The translations under genes and the position numbers were made by a program. A DNA stretch of 32,359 nt from Nemertoderma westbladi (Eukaryota; Xenacoelomorpha; Nemertodermatida; Nemertodermatidae), in the NCBI GenBank assembly GCA_032718475.1, contig JAUCBJ010001830.1, forward strand, positions 1 to 32,359, in the 5' to 3' direction. Shown here one piece after another: positions 1 through 7,771 of the stretch. The notes under the pieces are model-generated. The model was not told the origin of the DNA, did not search any database, and was given only the letters and a program-made list of their open reading frames with translations. Within the stretch, counting starts at the first letter, position 1. The number at the start of each line of letters is the position of its first letter.

Positions 1-2
1 TA

Positions 3-3000
3 AAGATCATGGAAGATACTATCCACCAGACGAAGGACGGACATTATGAGGTAGGGATGTTATGGCGTAGCCAAAGTCCTAAACTTATAAACAACTATCC
101 GCTGGCTTTAAGACGTCTACACTCAATACGGCAACGTCTATTAAAGGACGAGAAAGCCCATCTGCAGTATAACACTCAGATGGAGACGTATTTGACAAAG
201 GGATACGCTATCCGAATGACTAACCCGGAGCGAGTGACAGACCAGACGTACTACTTGCCACATCACTACGTGAGACACCCCGACAAACCGGACAAAGTAC
301 GTGTAGTCAATGACTGTGCGGCTCTGTTTGAGGGAATGTCCCTCAATAGTGAGTTGATGGATGGACCGAACATGAATAATTATCTAATGGGGGTGATTAT
401 GCGCTTCCGTCAGCGTCAAGTAGCCTTTACTTGCGACGTTGAAGCGATGTTTCACCAAGTAAAAGCGCTAGAGCGAGACAGAGACAGTTTGCGGTTCCTC
501 TGGTATCCGGAAGGAGACTTAAGTCTACCACCAGCGACTTACCAAATGCAAGTTCGCGTTTTCGGTGCCAGAGACAGCCCAAATTGTACGATGTACGCCC
601 TAAAGCAGGCCGCTAGGGATCAGAAACACCTATATGACCCAGAGATAATTAGAATTGTGGAACGTGACTTTTACGTAGATGACGGTTTACAGAGTTGCGA
701 CACAGTAGAACGTGCTACAACAGTAGCACATCAATTACGGGACTGCTTGGCGGGCGGAGGTTTTAACCTCACCAAATTCGCCTCAAACAGTGCCGAATTA
801 GTAGACTCATTCGGGACAACTGAGCGTGGAGGTGGTGACATAGACCTAGAGTTCGAACCACTACCGACGACTAAGGTGTTGGGGCTCTTTTGGGACCCAA
901 ACACAGACAACTTCCGAGTGAAAGTGAGACTGGACAGTCAAGAGAACACACTGACAAAGAGATCATGCTTGTCAAAGTTGAGCCGATTGTTCGATCCGTT
1001 AGGATTCATCAGTCCAGTGATACTGCAAGCCCGCATTTATATGCGCAGTATATGGAAGGATGGACTAACATGGGACGAGCCGATCTCATCAGACCAAGTG
1101 GACTTATGGAAGACCTGGGAGGCGGAATTATCTTCGCTAGAGGATTATTCCATACCCAGGGTTTACTTTCCATTGCAAAGTACATTTCCTGACAACTTGG
1201 AACTACACTGTTTTTCTGACGCCAGTGACAACGGTTTTGGTGTGGCAGCGTACTTGCGCAGACAAGTAGAATCAGACGAGTTCGATGTTTCGCTCATTAC
1301 TTCTAAGGCTAAGACCATGCCTACTAAGTATATGACGACACCACGAGCCGAGCTACAAGCCGCAACCCTGTCAACCACCATCGTGAACCTCATACAGACA
1401 GAACTACAGTCGAGTTTACAGATATTTTATTGGACTGACGCGACGTTGGTTTTATTTTACATAAACAACGACACACTCGAATTCAAGACATTCGTTGCTA
1501 ACCGTCGCGCGGAAATTCTAGACCGTTCAATAAAAGGGGATTGGCGACATTGTCCCGGACCACAAAACCCAGCTGATATTGCGTCGCGAGGAATGATGCC
1601 TGAGGAATTCTGTAAACCGGAGAACAAAGAATTTTGGCAACACGGACCCCAATTCTTGCAGAAATCGACACAAGATTGGCCTCCGTTATACGACAACAAA
1701 TCTAACACTATCCCAAAGGACGCCGAAATCAAGAAACCAAAAAAGGGGAAGACAAAGAAAAAGACAACAGCGGCAAAACTCAAGAAGAAACCGAAGGCAA
1801 AATGGAAGGATATAACTTCAAAGGTCAAGAGAGGAAGACTTGCGAGCCTTTCTACACCAGACATATCGCCAGACGGTCAACCAGACACGTTACCAGACGG
1901 TCAACCAGACACGTTACCAGACGGTCAACCAGACATGTTACTAGACAGCCAACCAGACATTTTGCCAGACATATCACAAAATGTTCCACCAGACGCTAGT
2001 AACACACTGACTAACAGTAAAGCCGCAGTTTCCCTATTGGAGCGGCCTTCTATTGACAAACAACCAGATACGTTACCAGACGTATCGCCAGACACATTAC
2101 TAGACAGTCGACTAGACATTTTGTCAGAAACATCACAAAATGTTCTACCAGACACTAGTAATGTATTGACTAACAATAAAGCCGCAGTTTCCCTATTGGA
2201 GCGGCCTTGTATTGACAAACTACCAATTTTGACACACTTGAGCAACCATAAGCACGGTGAAACCTCATGTATTACAGATGTGGGTAGTACCTACGCTAAT
2301 GTAAATACAGGTGTTACTTTGCGCTCAAGAGACATACCGAACCTGCAACCTATGGTGAGACCTGGGATTAATATCGGCAGAAAAATTAGTTTACCGAAAC
2401 CCACTGATCCCATAGAGTTCAAACCACCATTAACGATCGACTTACAAAGTACCGACAACCAGAGTAAGAAGACGAAGAAGGACAAATTACTTGTAGACCC
2501 GGACGGATCAACAGTCAACAAGGGAATACTTACCGGCGGACCCGTGGGCCCTTCTAGTAATTCAAAACCTTCCAAAATCTCTATTGACTTACCTGATGAC
2601 GTCACAAATACTCATGTCGACCGTATTGTAAACTTAACAGATTCTTGGACAAGCGCTTGCCGAAAATTAGCGTGGATTGTACGTTTTGTACAATACGTTA
2701 AAGGCAAACGCGACTTTACGCGTCGACTTACATTGACTGAGATTGACAGGTGTGAAATCATATTAATTCGCCATTACCAACTGCGATATTTCGCGCGCGA
2801 ATTCACATCTATAAATCAAGGTCAACCAATCAAGTCGTCACCAATACTGAGTTGGAGTCCGATTATTTATAATGGCTTAATTTGTCATAAATCTCGGCTT
2901 CAAAATATTGACTTTAACACAAACTTTAGGTACCCAATAATAATACCGCAACATCACGAACTACAACGTGCAATGATACTGGACGCACATTTACATCTGA

Positions 3001-4124
3001 AACACGCTGGAAGACACCACTGTCTTTCCTACTTACGTACTAGATTTGTATTAATTAGACCCAGTAAAGCATTAAGTTCAGTGACACGTACGTGTATTAT
3101 TTGTAAAAAGGTACATTCTAGAATAGGTACCCAAGAAATGAGTGAACTACCACAAGCACGACTTCAAGCATTCAGACCACCTTTTACAGAGACTGGTATT
3201 GATTGCTTTGGTCCCATACATACGAAACGTGGACGTATACTAGTAAAACGCTGGGGACTGATTTTCACATGTATGTCCAGTAGGGCAGTTCATATTGAAC
3301 GTGTGATGGATCTTTCCACCAACGCGTTTATACTAGCACTGCGGCGATTTATCGCTAGACGCGGACTAGTAAAATGCTTGTACTCAGACCAAGGGACAAA
3401 CTTTGTTGGTGCTCGGAATGAGATTGCTAGAGCCTTTAAGAAATTAGATCATGATCAAATCTCGAACGAACTACAACCTCACAAGATTTTTTGGAAGTTC
3501 AACCCTCCAGATAGTCCTTGGAGAGGCGGAGTCTGGGAGAGATTGATTAGATCTATAAAGACAGCCATGGCAAAGGTCATTCCAGTAAACCACATATTAA
3601 CAGACGACCAACTGACAACATTGTTTGTTGAAATCGAGGCAATACTAAATACTAGACCAATAGTATTAGTACCCGATGACAAACAATCTCAGTTCGCTTT
3701 AACACCGGCACACCTGCTAATGCAGGCACCGACCACTTTAACGCCGATTTCTATTCCAATAGAAAGCGATAGTTACGGTAGAAAAGCGTGGAAAATCACG
3801 CAACTACTGGCTAACAAATTCTGGGAAATATGGCAAAACCATTATTTGCCCTCTATTTCTGCCAGAACAACTTGGTATAATAACACCCGCGCATTAAAGC
3901 CGGGAGATCACGTGCTGTTAGCGGAAGTGAATCTAAAAAGACGCTTCTGGATAACAGGTGTCATTTTAGCCACACATCCATCTATGGATGGAGTGACAAG
4001 AACTGTGACGGTACGGACAATTGACGGTCGTACAGTAGACAGACCGACTCAACGTCTCGTACTTCTTGAAGAGACTCGTAACGAGTCTGGAGACTACAAA
4101 TCTCCACCTAATACTAGTAAATAA
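3..4124 (+). CDS. pol: BEL/Pao retrotransposon Pol polyprotein (RT, RNase H, integrase), 5' partial
   Basis: Pol copies element RNA into DNA and integrates it. Numbering is from the first visible ATG at 9, but the frame is open to the window edge, so Gag and protease probably lie upstream. The N-terminal part (HYEVGMLW, NNYPLALRRL) is typical of the BEL pol region before RT. RT has the catalytic YVDD at residues 222-225. RNase H follows, with HCFSDAS (D404), TPRAELQAA, YWTDA and PADIASRG. A roughly 300-residue insert rich in lysine, then proline and aspartate, comes next. Integrase has an HHCC-like zinc region (HLHLKHAG, TCIICKKVH) and a catalytic triad at D1065 (GIDCFGP), D1127 (SDQGTNF) and E1177 (VWERL). 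The C-terminus matches the DUF5641-type BEL tail (LKPGDHVLL, KRRFWITG). No stop or frameshift interrupts 1,371 codons, suggesting a young copy. Confidence 0.96.
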   Translation, partial: KIMEDTIHQTKDGHYEVGMLWRSQSPKLINNYPLALRRLHSIRQRLLKDEKAHLQYNTQMETYLTKGYAIRMTNPERVTDQTYYLPHHYVRHPDKPDKVRVVNDCAALFEGMSLNSELMDGPNMNNYLMGVIMRFRQRQVAFTCDVEAMFHQVKALERDRDSLRFLWYPEGDLSLPPATYQMQVRVFGARDSPNCTMYALKQAARDQKHLYDPEIIRIVERDFYVDDGLQSCDTVERATTVAHQLRDCLAGGGFNLTKFASNSAELVDSFGTTERGGGDIDLEFEPLPTTKVLGLFWDPNTDNFRVKVRLDSQENTLTKRSCLSKLSRLFDPLGFISPVILQARIYMRSIWKDGLTWDEPISSDQVDLWKTWEAELSSLEDYSIPRVYFPLQSTFPDNLELHCFSDASDNGFGVAAYLRRQVESDEFDVSLITSKAKTMPTKYMTTPRAELQAATLSTTIVNLIQTELQSSLQIFYWTDATLVLFYINNDTLEFKTFVANRRAEILDRSIKGDWRHCPGPQNPADIASRGMMPEEFCKPENKEFWQHGPQFLQKSTQDWPPLYDNKSNTIPKDAEIKKPKKGKTKKKTTAAKLKKKPKAKWKDITSKVKRGRLASLSTPDISPDGQPDTLPDGQPDTLPDGQPDMLLDSQPDILPDISQNVPPDASNTLTNSKAAVSLLERPSIDKQPDTLPDVSPDTLLDSRLDILSETSQNVLPDTSNVLTNNKAAVSLLERPCIDKLPILTHLSNHKHGETSCITDVGSTYANVNTGVTLRSRDIPNLQPMVRPGINIGRKISLPKPTDPIEFKPPLTIDLQSTDNQSKKTKKDKLLVDPDGSTVNKGILTGGPVGPSSNSKPSKISIDLPDDVTNTHVDRIVNLTDSWTSACRKLAWIVRFVQYVKGKRDFTRRLTLTEIDRCEIILIRHYQLRYFAREFTSINQGQPIKSSPILSWSPIIYNGLICHKSRLQNIDFNTNFRYPIIIPQHHELQRAMILDAHLHLKHAGRHHCLSYLRTRFVLIRPSKALSSVTRTCIICKKVHSRIGTQEMSELPQARLQAFRPPFTETGIDCFGPIHTKRGRILVKRWGLIFTCMSSRAVHIERVMDLSTNAFILALRRFIARRGLVKCLYSDQGTNFVGARNEIARAFKKLDHDQISNELQPHKIFWKFNPPDSPWRGGVWERLIRSIKTAMAKVIPVNHILTDDQLTTLFVEIEAILNTRPIVLVPDDKQSQFALTPAHLLMQAPTTLTPISIPIESDSYGRKAWKITQLLANKFWEIWQNHYLPSISARTTWYNNTRALKPGDHVLLAEVNLKRRFWITGVILATHPSMDGVTRTVTVRTIDGRTVDRPTQRLVLLEETRNESGDYKSPPNTSK
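1826..1853 (+). repeat. Recurrent 28-nt motif, copy 1 (inside pol)
   Basis: The core is GGAAGACTTGCGAGCCTTTC. All 28 bases are identical to 4404-4431. Here it is translated, as part of the lysine/arginine-rich insert. Related copies occur at 6513-6535 and 6944-6966. Confidence 0.9.
1869..1964 (+). repeat. 24-bp coding tandem repeat in the pol insert
   Basis: Four consecutive 24-bp units encode PDGQPDTL-type octapeptides, the last two diverged. The period is a multiple of three, so the pol frame is kept. The repeat sits between RNase H and integrase, in a region that is normally a short linker. Confidence 0.9.
1927..2244 (+). repeat. 159-bp in-frame tandem duplication in the pol insert
   Basis: Two copies of a 53-codon block lie 159 bases apart. 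For example, the stretch encoding KAAVSLLERP ends with attgacaaac at 2052-2061 and again at 2211-2220. The copies differ at several positions but keep the frame, so the insert has been expanding without destroying pol. Confidence 0.88.
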
Positions 4125-4363
4125 TTAGGAGTTTACAAATAGATTTCCACGTACCTGTACACCGTCGTAAGGACAGCGGTAGAATTCCATTGTCTTTATA
4201 TGTGAACATTGAGGGTAGTACCCTTATGTGTCACATAGGAGCGGGATTTGTAGGTATAAGAAATGGAATTCTACTTGGAACTCACAATATTGAGACATTT
4301 TCGAAAATTTTAGACAATCCATTTAGATTTGAAAAAATTTTTAAAATTTTCTCCAGTGAATAG
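4121..4363 (+). other. Possible small ORF overlapping the pol stop (80 codons)
   Basis: A frame offset by -1 from pol opens at 4121, just before the pol stop, and runs to a TAG at 4361-4363. The first in-frame ATG is at 4226, which would leave about 45 residues. The predicted peptide is not low-complexity (it contains STLMCHIGAGFVGIRNGILL) and has no recognised domain. It overlaps the strong hairpin at 4181-4272. No canonical slippery heptamer was seen at the pol stop, so translation by frameshifting is unsupported. It may be a chance frame. Confidence 0.3.
4181..4272 (+). other. Nested inverted repeats / RNA hairpin 57 nt after the pol stop
   Basis: The outer 11-bp perfect arms are AGAATTCCATT (4181-4191) and AATGGAATTCT (4262-4272). 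Inside are TATGTGA (4199-4205) with TCACATA (4231-4237), ACAT (4206-4209) with ATGT (4226-4229), and AGGGTA (4212-4217) with TACCCT (4219-4224). The inner four sets stack almost continuously with only small bulges, so the transcript should fold into a stable stem. The role is unknown; 3' processing, dimerisation, packaging and translational control are all possible. Confidence 0.8.
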
Positions 4364-4403
4364 ATTTCAGGGTACAGTCGGGTGGAACTTAAAATTAGAG
4401 AAA

Positions 4404-4431
4404 CAAGAGAGGAAGACTTGCGAGCCTTTCT
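4404..4431 (+). repeat. Recurrent 28-nt motif, copy 2 (after pol)
   Basis: This copy is identical over 28 bases to 1826-1853 but lies in non-coding sequence 280 bases after the pol stop. The flanking bases do not match those of copy 1. Confidence 0.9.
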
Positions 4432-4789
4432 TAAAATTTTAATTAAATTTTACACGGTCTTGTTTCAATAAGTTACGTCAAAATAGACTCCCCTATATTT
4501 ATTACTAATTCTTGACTGCTTATTTTCTGATAATAGTTTGGGATCAAAAGGTGAGTATTTTAGACTCAAAGCCAGTTTAGCCCAAATTCGTTTTTTTTTA
4601 TTTCGGCAAAAAATTTTAGATAAGAAGCAGCGTGTCATTAAAGAAACCTTAGATCTTAGGCTATGGGTAGGAGGTTAGAGCGTTGTCGAGCCCAAAGGGC
4701 AGACGAAACTCTCACGTCTCCTCACAACTAACTACAAACTCTGTTGTATTCCCTCTAGTAGTAATGATTATGTAACTACACCCCTAATT
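4432..4789 (+). other. Spacer between pol and the zinc-knuckle ORF
   Basis: This is an AT-rich stretch with no frame of note. From about 4640 it becomes less AT-rich and leader-like before the ATG at 4790. No TATA box or LTR could be recognised, so how the downstream frame is expressed (readthrough, splicing or its own promoter) cannot be told. Confidence 0.5.
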
Positions 4790-5125
4790 ATGGAGAAAGG
4801 GATACAAGGAGAGCCGAGATGGGGATATGATATCCAAGAGGAGGCGGCAGCTTCATTCGAACGATTTGGAGCAAAAGACTACACTATATTTGGTATAAAG
4901 GAATTATCAGAAAGTACAGCGAAGCTCGCAAAGACAGCAATGCCTTTACTCGAGCAGGATTTAGTATATTTCGAGACGTGTATCTTCGCTGTGCGGGATC
5001 CCTTATCGAAAGACCATCTATGTTTACATTGTTACCCTATGAAGGAGAACGTATCGTGGAGATTACGGAAGAATCACGGCAGACGCGCGCGCCTATCGGT
5101 CACCTTGGTGATGAATTCGAAGTAA
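4790..5125 (+). CDS. Short frame that may encode the N-terminus of the zinc-knuckle protein in another reading frame
   Basis: An ATG at 4790 opens a 111-residue frame, one register away from the long frame that follows. Its first 55 or so residues look like real protein: acidic and helical, including EEAAASFERFGAKDYTIFG and LSESTAKLAKTAM. After about 5000 its composition deteriorates, while the frame of the next gene becomes convincing. The simplest reading is one protein whose frame changes between about 4890 and 5010, through an old indel, a sequencing error or programmed frameshifting. No canonical slippery site is visible there. It may instead be an independent short ORF. Confidence 0.45.
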   Translation: MEKGIQGEPRWGYDIQEEAAASFERFGAKDYTIFGIKELSESTAKLAKTAMPLLEQDLVYFETCIFAVRDPLSKDHLCLHCYPMKENVSWRLRKNHGRRARLSVTLVMNSK

Positions 5126-6492
5126 CTACTACGATCGCCGACGATCCTTTAGAGGAACTTCTTGAGATAGAAAGGAACCTCCCGAAGAAATCTCAGACGG
5201 AGATTCGACAACTTGAAGCAACAGATGCTATAGTTTGTATACAACCTTCAGAAACCTACCAACCCATAGACCCAGATGATTACGATTATAGTGTGGGAGG
5301 AAGCGCTCGACCGATTGGGGATCTTATATACGAACGAGTGTGGTACCCTGCTAATACGATGTGTAGTAAATGTGGCGTCGCTGGACATCATATGGCAAAG
5401 TGCAGTGGAAAGCACATTACTACGACTCAGCTAATCTGTGGATGGTGTGGGGATCAAGGGTCTCATACCTTTTATACTTGCTGGAGATTTATGGCTCAAT
5501 GTACTTACTGCAATATAAAGGGACATCGAGCATCTGAATGCCAACTAAGAGACATACCCTATGAACACGAATCTGTTAAACTCGTGAGGAAGTTATTTGA
5601 TGAGTGGGAAGATTTGACCGACGAACATGTATCGGCACAGAGAAGACGGTTTCCGATGAGAGCGCATCTTGGATTTTGGGCGGTAAATCCTCAAACGATG
5701 ATGTCGGAAGGATACATCTCCGCTATGCCCCAATATGACGAACTTATCGAGGTTGTCGATATTTTGCCCCACGACAGCGGATTCCGAGTGGTGCGCGAGT
5801 ATCTGTTACAAATTCACCCGGATAACAAAAACACGTGGAATTTTCAGAAAGTCGTTAATCGGATTACGTATGGTGAATTCGATCGTTTCCGAACTGAAAA
5901 GCGGAACAAAGGAGCTTGGTTAACCGTCGCATGGGCGTACCGAGCCACGTTTTACCACAAACGTATACGAGCGAGCGTATTCGAGGAAGAAGAGGTCCTA
6001 GAGGCGACGAATATACCAGCCACTCCGGTTGCGCCGTCTGCACGTCACCCTCGGGAGGACGGGCAGGGTAGGATCATACGGGTCCAGAAAGTGGGCCAAC
6101 AATTGAAGAAAATTATTAATGTAGAAGAACGCAAGGGAGTTGAGCCGACTATTCGAGTTACTCGGGATACGGTATCACTTCCAAGAGAACCGGTAGGAGG
6201 ATCGGGACATACACCAGCTGATCAACAGGGGGCGCAAGCTACTCTTGGGTCTGCGTCGTCCGCCTTTCACGCGTTCCCAGACGTTCTACCAACTGTAGTG
6301 ACGACTGATCGGTCACGAGGAATTGGTCGAGGTTTTGGGGGGCCAAATAGACGAATTTGCGAGGAAATAGTCGCACCGTCTCTCAACGTCCCAAGTAAAC
6401 CAGTGACTCGCCCCATTAGTCCCATATCGCGAGCAAAGTCACCTGTGCGCAGTTTTCGAGGACGCGGCAGGGCTCGATCAACTAAGCGATAA
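5020..6492 (+). CDS. Gag-like nucleic-acid-binding protein with three zinc knuckles, downstream of BEL pol
   Basis: The first in-frame ATG is at 5020, giving 490 residues, but the frame is open back to a stop at 4828-4830. Residues 115-174 hold three CCHC zinc knuckles: CSKCGVAGHHMAKC (CX2CX4HX4C), CGWCGDQGSHTFYTC (CX2CX5HX4C) and CTYCNIKGHRASEC (CX2CX4HX4C). These bind RNA or single-stranded DNA in retroelement Gag proteins. The C-terminus is arginine- and glycine-rich (SFRGRGRARSTKR), also suiting RNA binding. Between them lies a well-formed region of about 200 residues with no recognised domain. There is no protease, RT or envelope-like membrane segment. Position after pol is odd, because BEL Gag normally precedes protease and pol. 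It could be an extra nucleocapsid ORF of the same element or the Gag of a second, truncated one. The shared motif copies at 4404, 6513 and 6944 favour the same element. Confidence 0.7.
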   Translation: MFTLLPYEGERIVEITEESRQTRAPIGHLGDEFEVTTTIADDPLEELLEIERNLPKKSQTEIRQLEATDAIVCIQPSETYQPIDPDDYDYSVGGSARPIGDLIYERVWYPANTMCSKCGVAGHHMAKCSGKHITTTQLICGWCGDQGSHTFYTCWRFMAQCTYCNIKGHRASECQLRDIPYEHESVKLVRKLFDEWEDLTDEHVSAQRRRFPMRAHLGFWAVNPQTMMSEGYISAMPQYDELIEVVDILPHDSGFRVVREYLLQIHPDNKNTWNFQKVVNRITYGEFDRFRTEKRNKGAWLTVAWAYRATFYHKRIRASVFEEEEVLEATNIPATPVAPSARHPREDGQGRIIRVQKVGQQLKKIINVEERKGVEPTIRVTRDTVSLPREPVGGSGHTPADQQGAQATLGSASSAFHAFPDVLPTVVTTDRSRGIGRGFGGPNRRICEEIVAPSLNVPSKPVTRPISPISRAKSPVRSFRGRGRARSTKR

Positions 6493-6512
6493 AAGGGAGG
6501 GCAAGGGTGGAC

Positions 6513-6535
6513 GGAAGACTCGTGGGCCTTTCTTA
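6513..6535 (+). repeat. Recurrent motif, copy 3 (21 nt after the zinc-knuckle ORF stop)
   Basis: It matches the consensus GGAAGACTYGYGRGCCTTTC and reads GGAAGACTCGTGGGCCTTTC. It sits almost directly after the stop codon at 6490-6492. Confidence 0.85.
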
Positions 6536-6587
6536 TGATTTGTGATTTATTTTGAATTATATGTTTTATATTTAGAAAACTTATGCA

Positions 6588-7030
6588 ATTTGTATTGTTC
6601 CGAATTTATGAAATTTTGAAATAAGAACTTATATTTAGTAAACTTATATTTAGTAAGATTTATATTTGTAAGAATTTATATTTTATATTTGTAATTATTC
6701 CGAACGTATGCAATTTATATTATTCCGAACTTATGCAATTTATATTGTTCCGAATATTATGTAATTTATATTTTATAAGCAGTATTTGTATTTACAGTGA
6801 AATAGAAAGTTTTATAGATAGAGAATTTTGTGCTTAGAAAGACTCATATTTGTAATTATTCCAAACTTATGCAATCTACATTTAGGTACGAAAGTATTTG
6901 TAATTACTTGAATTTATGCAATATTTGAGATGCAATAGTAGATGGAAGACTCGCGAGCCTTTCTTATTGTTTTCATTTATTTGTATTTGTAATTGTTTGA
7001 ATTTATGCAATATTGAGATGCAATAGATTT
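6588..7030 (+). repeat. AT-rich 3' region with loose short repeats
   Basis: Variants of ATTCCGAACTTATGCAATTT recur at about 6595, 6700, 6722, 6745 and 6858. A longer block around GAATTTATGCAATATTTGAG occurs near 6910 and again near 7000. There is no coding frame. It looks like slippage-prone 3' untranslated sequence of the retroelement. Confidence 0.65.
6944..6966 (+). repeat. Recurrent motif, copy 4
   Basis: It reads GGAAGACTCGCGAGCCTTTC. The core CTCGCGAG is a perfect palindrome, and the surrounding bases (AAGaCTCGCGAGcCTT) extend the symmetry with one mismatched pair. It lies inside the AT-rich 3' region. Confidence 0.85.
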
Positions 7031-7258
7031 ATATTGGTGAATTTAATTTAGATTTATATTGTACTTACTTAGTAAAGCCTTAAATACGTAAAGTTTGAAT
7101 TTGTAATTATTTTTGTATTGAATCATTACGTAGAAAGGAAGTATTGTTTGAAATTTAATTGTAAATATGTAAGTACGCCCTAAGTATTCTATAGTTTGAT
7201 TGATTATTGGTGAAAACCGTATATTTTATGCACGATAATATCCTGTTTTCATGGAGCG

Positions 7259-7339
7259 GTATAGAATTATATTCCCTAAATGCCGTGGATTTTCAAAATT
7301 TTATTTTTATTCGAATTAACTTTGTAAAGATTGCTTTGA
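7259..7339 (+). repeat. Direct repeat copy A (candidate left edge of an LTR)
   Basis: These 81 bases, beginning GTATAGAATTATATTCCC, are identical to the last 81 bases of the window (32279-32359). The flanks to the left differ completely, so the left boundary is sharp. The right extent cannot be known because the second copy runs out of the window. Its place just upstream of a promoter cluster suits the U3 start of a 3' LTR, although it lacks the usual terminal TG. Confidence 0.75.
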
Positions 7340-7386
7340 GTTCTCATTTGTATTGGTTCTATCTATTGTGCACCTATTGGTCAAGT

Positions 7387-7461
7387 GGTTCAGTAGCTCA
7401 GTCGGTAGAGCGTTGGAAATTATATGTGTAGTAGGTATTGAGTTCAAATCCTAGTAAGTGC
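7387..7461 (+). other. tRNA-like fossil with Pol III A and B boxes
   Basis: TAGCTCAGTCGG at 7394-7405 is a perfect A box, and GCTC/GAGC forms a D-arm stem. GTTCAAATCC at 7442-7451 fits a B box, at the normal spacing. No good acceptor or anticodon stem forms, so it is not a working tRNA. It could be a tRNA pseudogene or the head of a tRNA-derived SINE. Confidence 0.6.
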
Positions 7462-7530
7462 GAATTATTTTTTGTACAGAATTTCAACTCATTTAAATTA
7501 ACCGCTACAAATTAATTGCATTTGTCTGTA

Positions 7531-7705
7531 CCAATGAGACCGTAGTTATTTGATTGTAACCAATGTCGTGCAAGTTATATATTAGCTGGACCAATAGCTA
7601 TCTTTAAAACCTTGTTAGAATCTATAGAACAATCGAGAATTTTCTCGATTGATTGCGGCACAAATTTAGTATATAAAGGTGCGATTCGTTCATTAGTTAT
7701 CACTC
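7531..7705 (+). promoter_or_regulatory. Pol II promoter cluster (three CCAAT boxes, heat-shock-type element, TATA, initiator)
   Basis: CCAAT occurs at 7531, 7560 and 7591, spaced 29 and 31 bases. A palindrome AATCGAGAA-TT-TTCTCGATT at 7631-7650 contains GAA-N2-TTC (7637-7644), with another GAA ten bases upstream, which matches a gapped heat-shock element. TATAAA lies at 7672-7677 and an initiator-like TCACTC at 7700-7705, putting the start about 30 bases after TATA. No intact gene follows, so an LTR promoter is the best explanation. Confidence 0.65.
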
Positions 7706-7771
7706 TCAATCTACTTCATTCAATTCAGAAATACTAGTCACATCTCAGCCCTTTTCCATCTGTTTTATCAT

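Noticed and set aside
1802-1999. Arg/Thr-rich 65-codon plus-strand frame inside pol
   Set aside because: It is the out-of-frame reading of the 24-bp repeat; pol explains this DNA.
1457-2245. Minus-strand frames opposite the pol insert
   Set aside because: They are shadows of the low-complexity coding region of pol.
7387-7461. Functional tRNA gene
   Set aside because: The boxes are good but the acceptor and anticodon stems do not form.
7531-7705. Promoter of a host heat-shock gene
   Set aside because: No heat-shock protein coding sequence follows; only a short degenerate frame does. An LTR promoter fits better.
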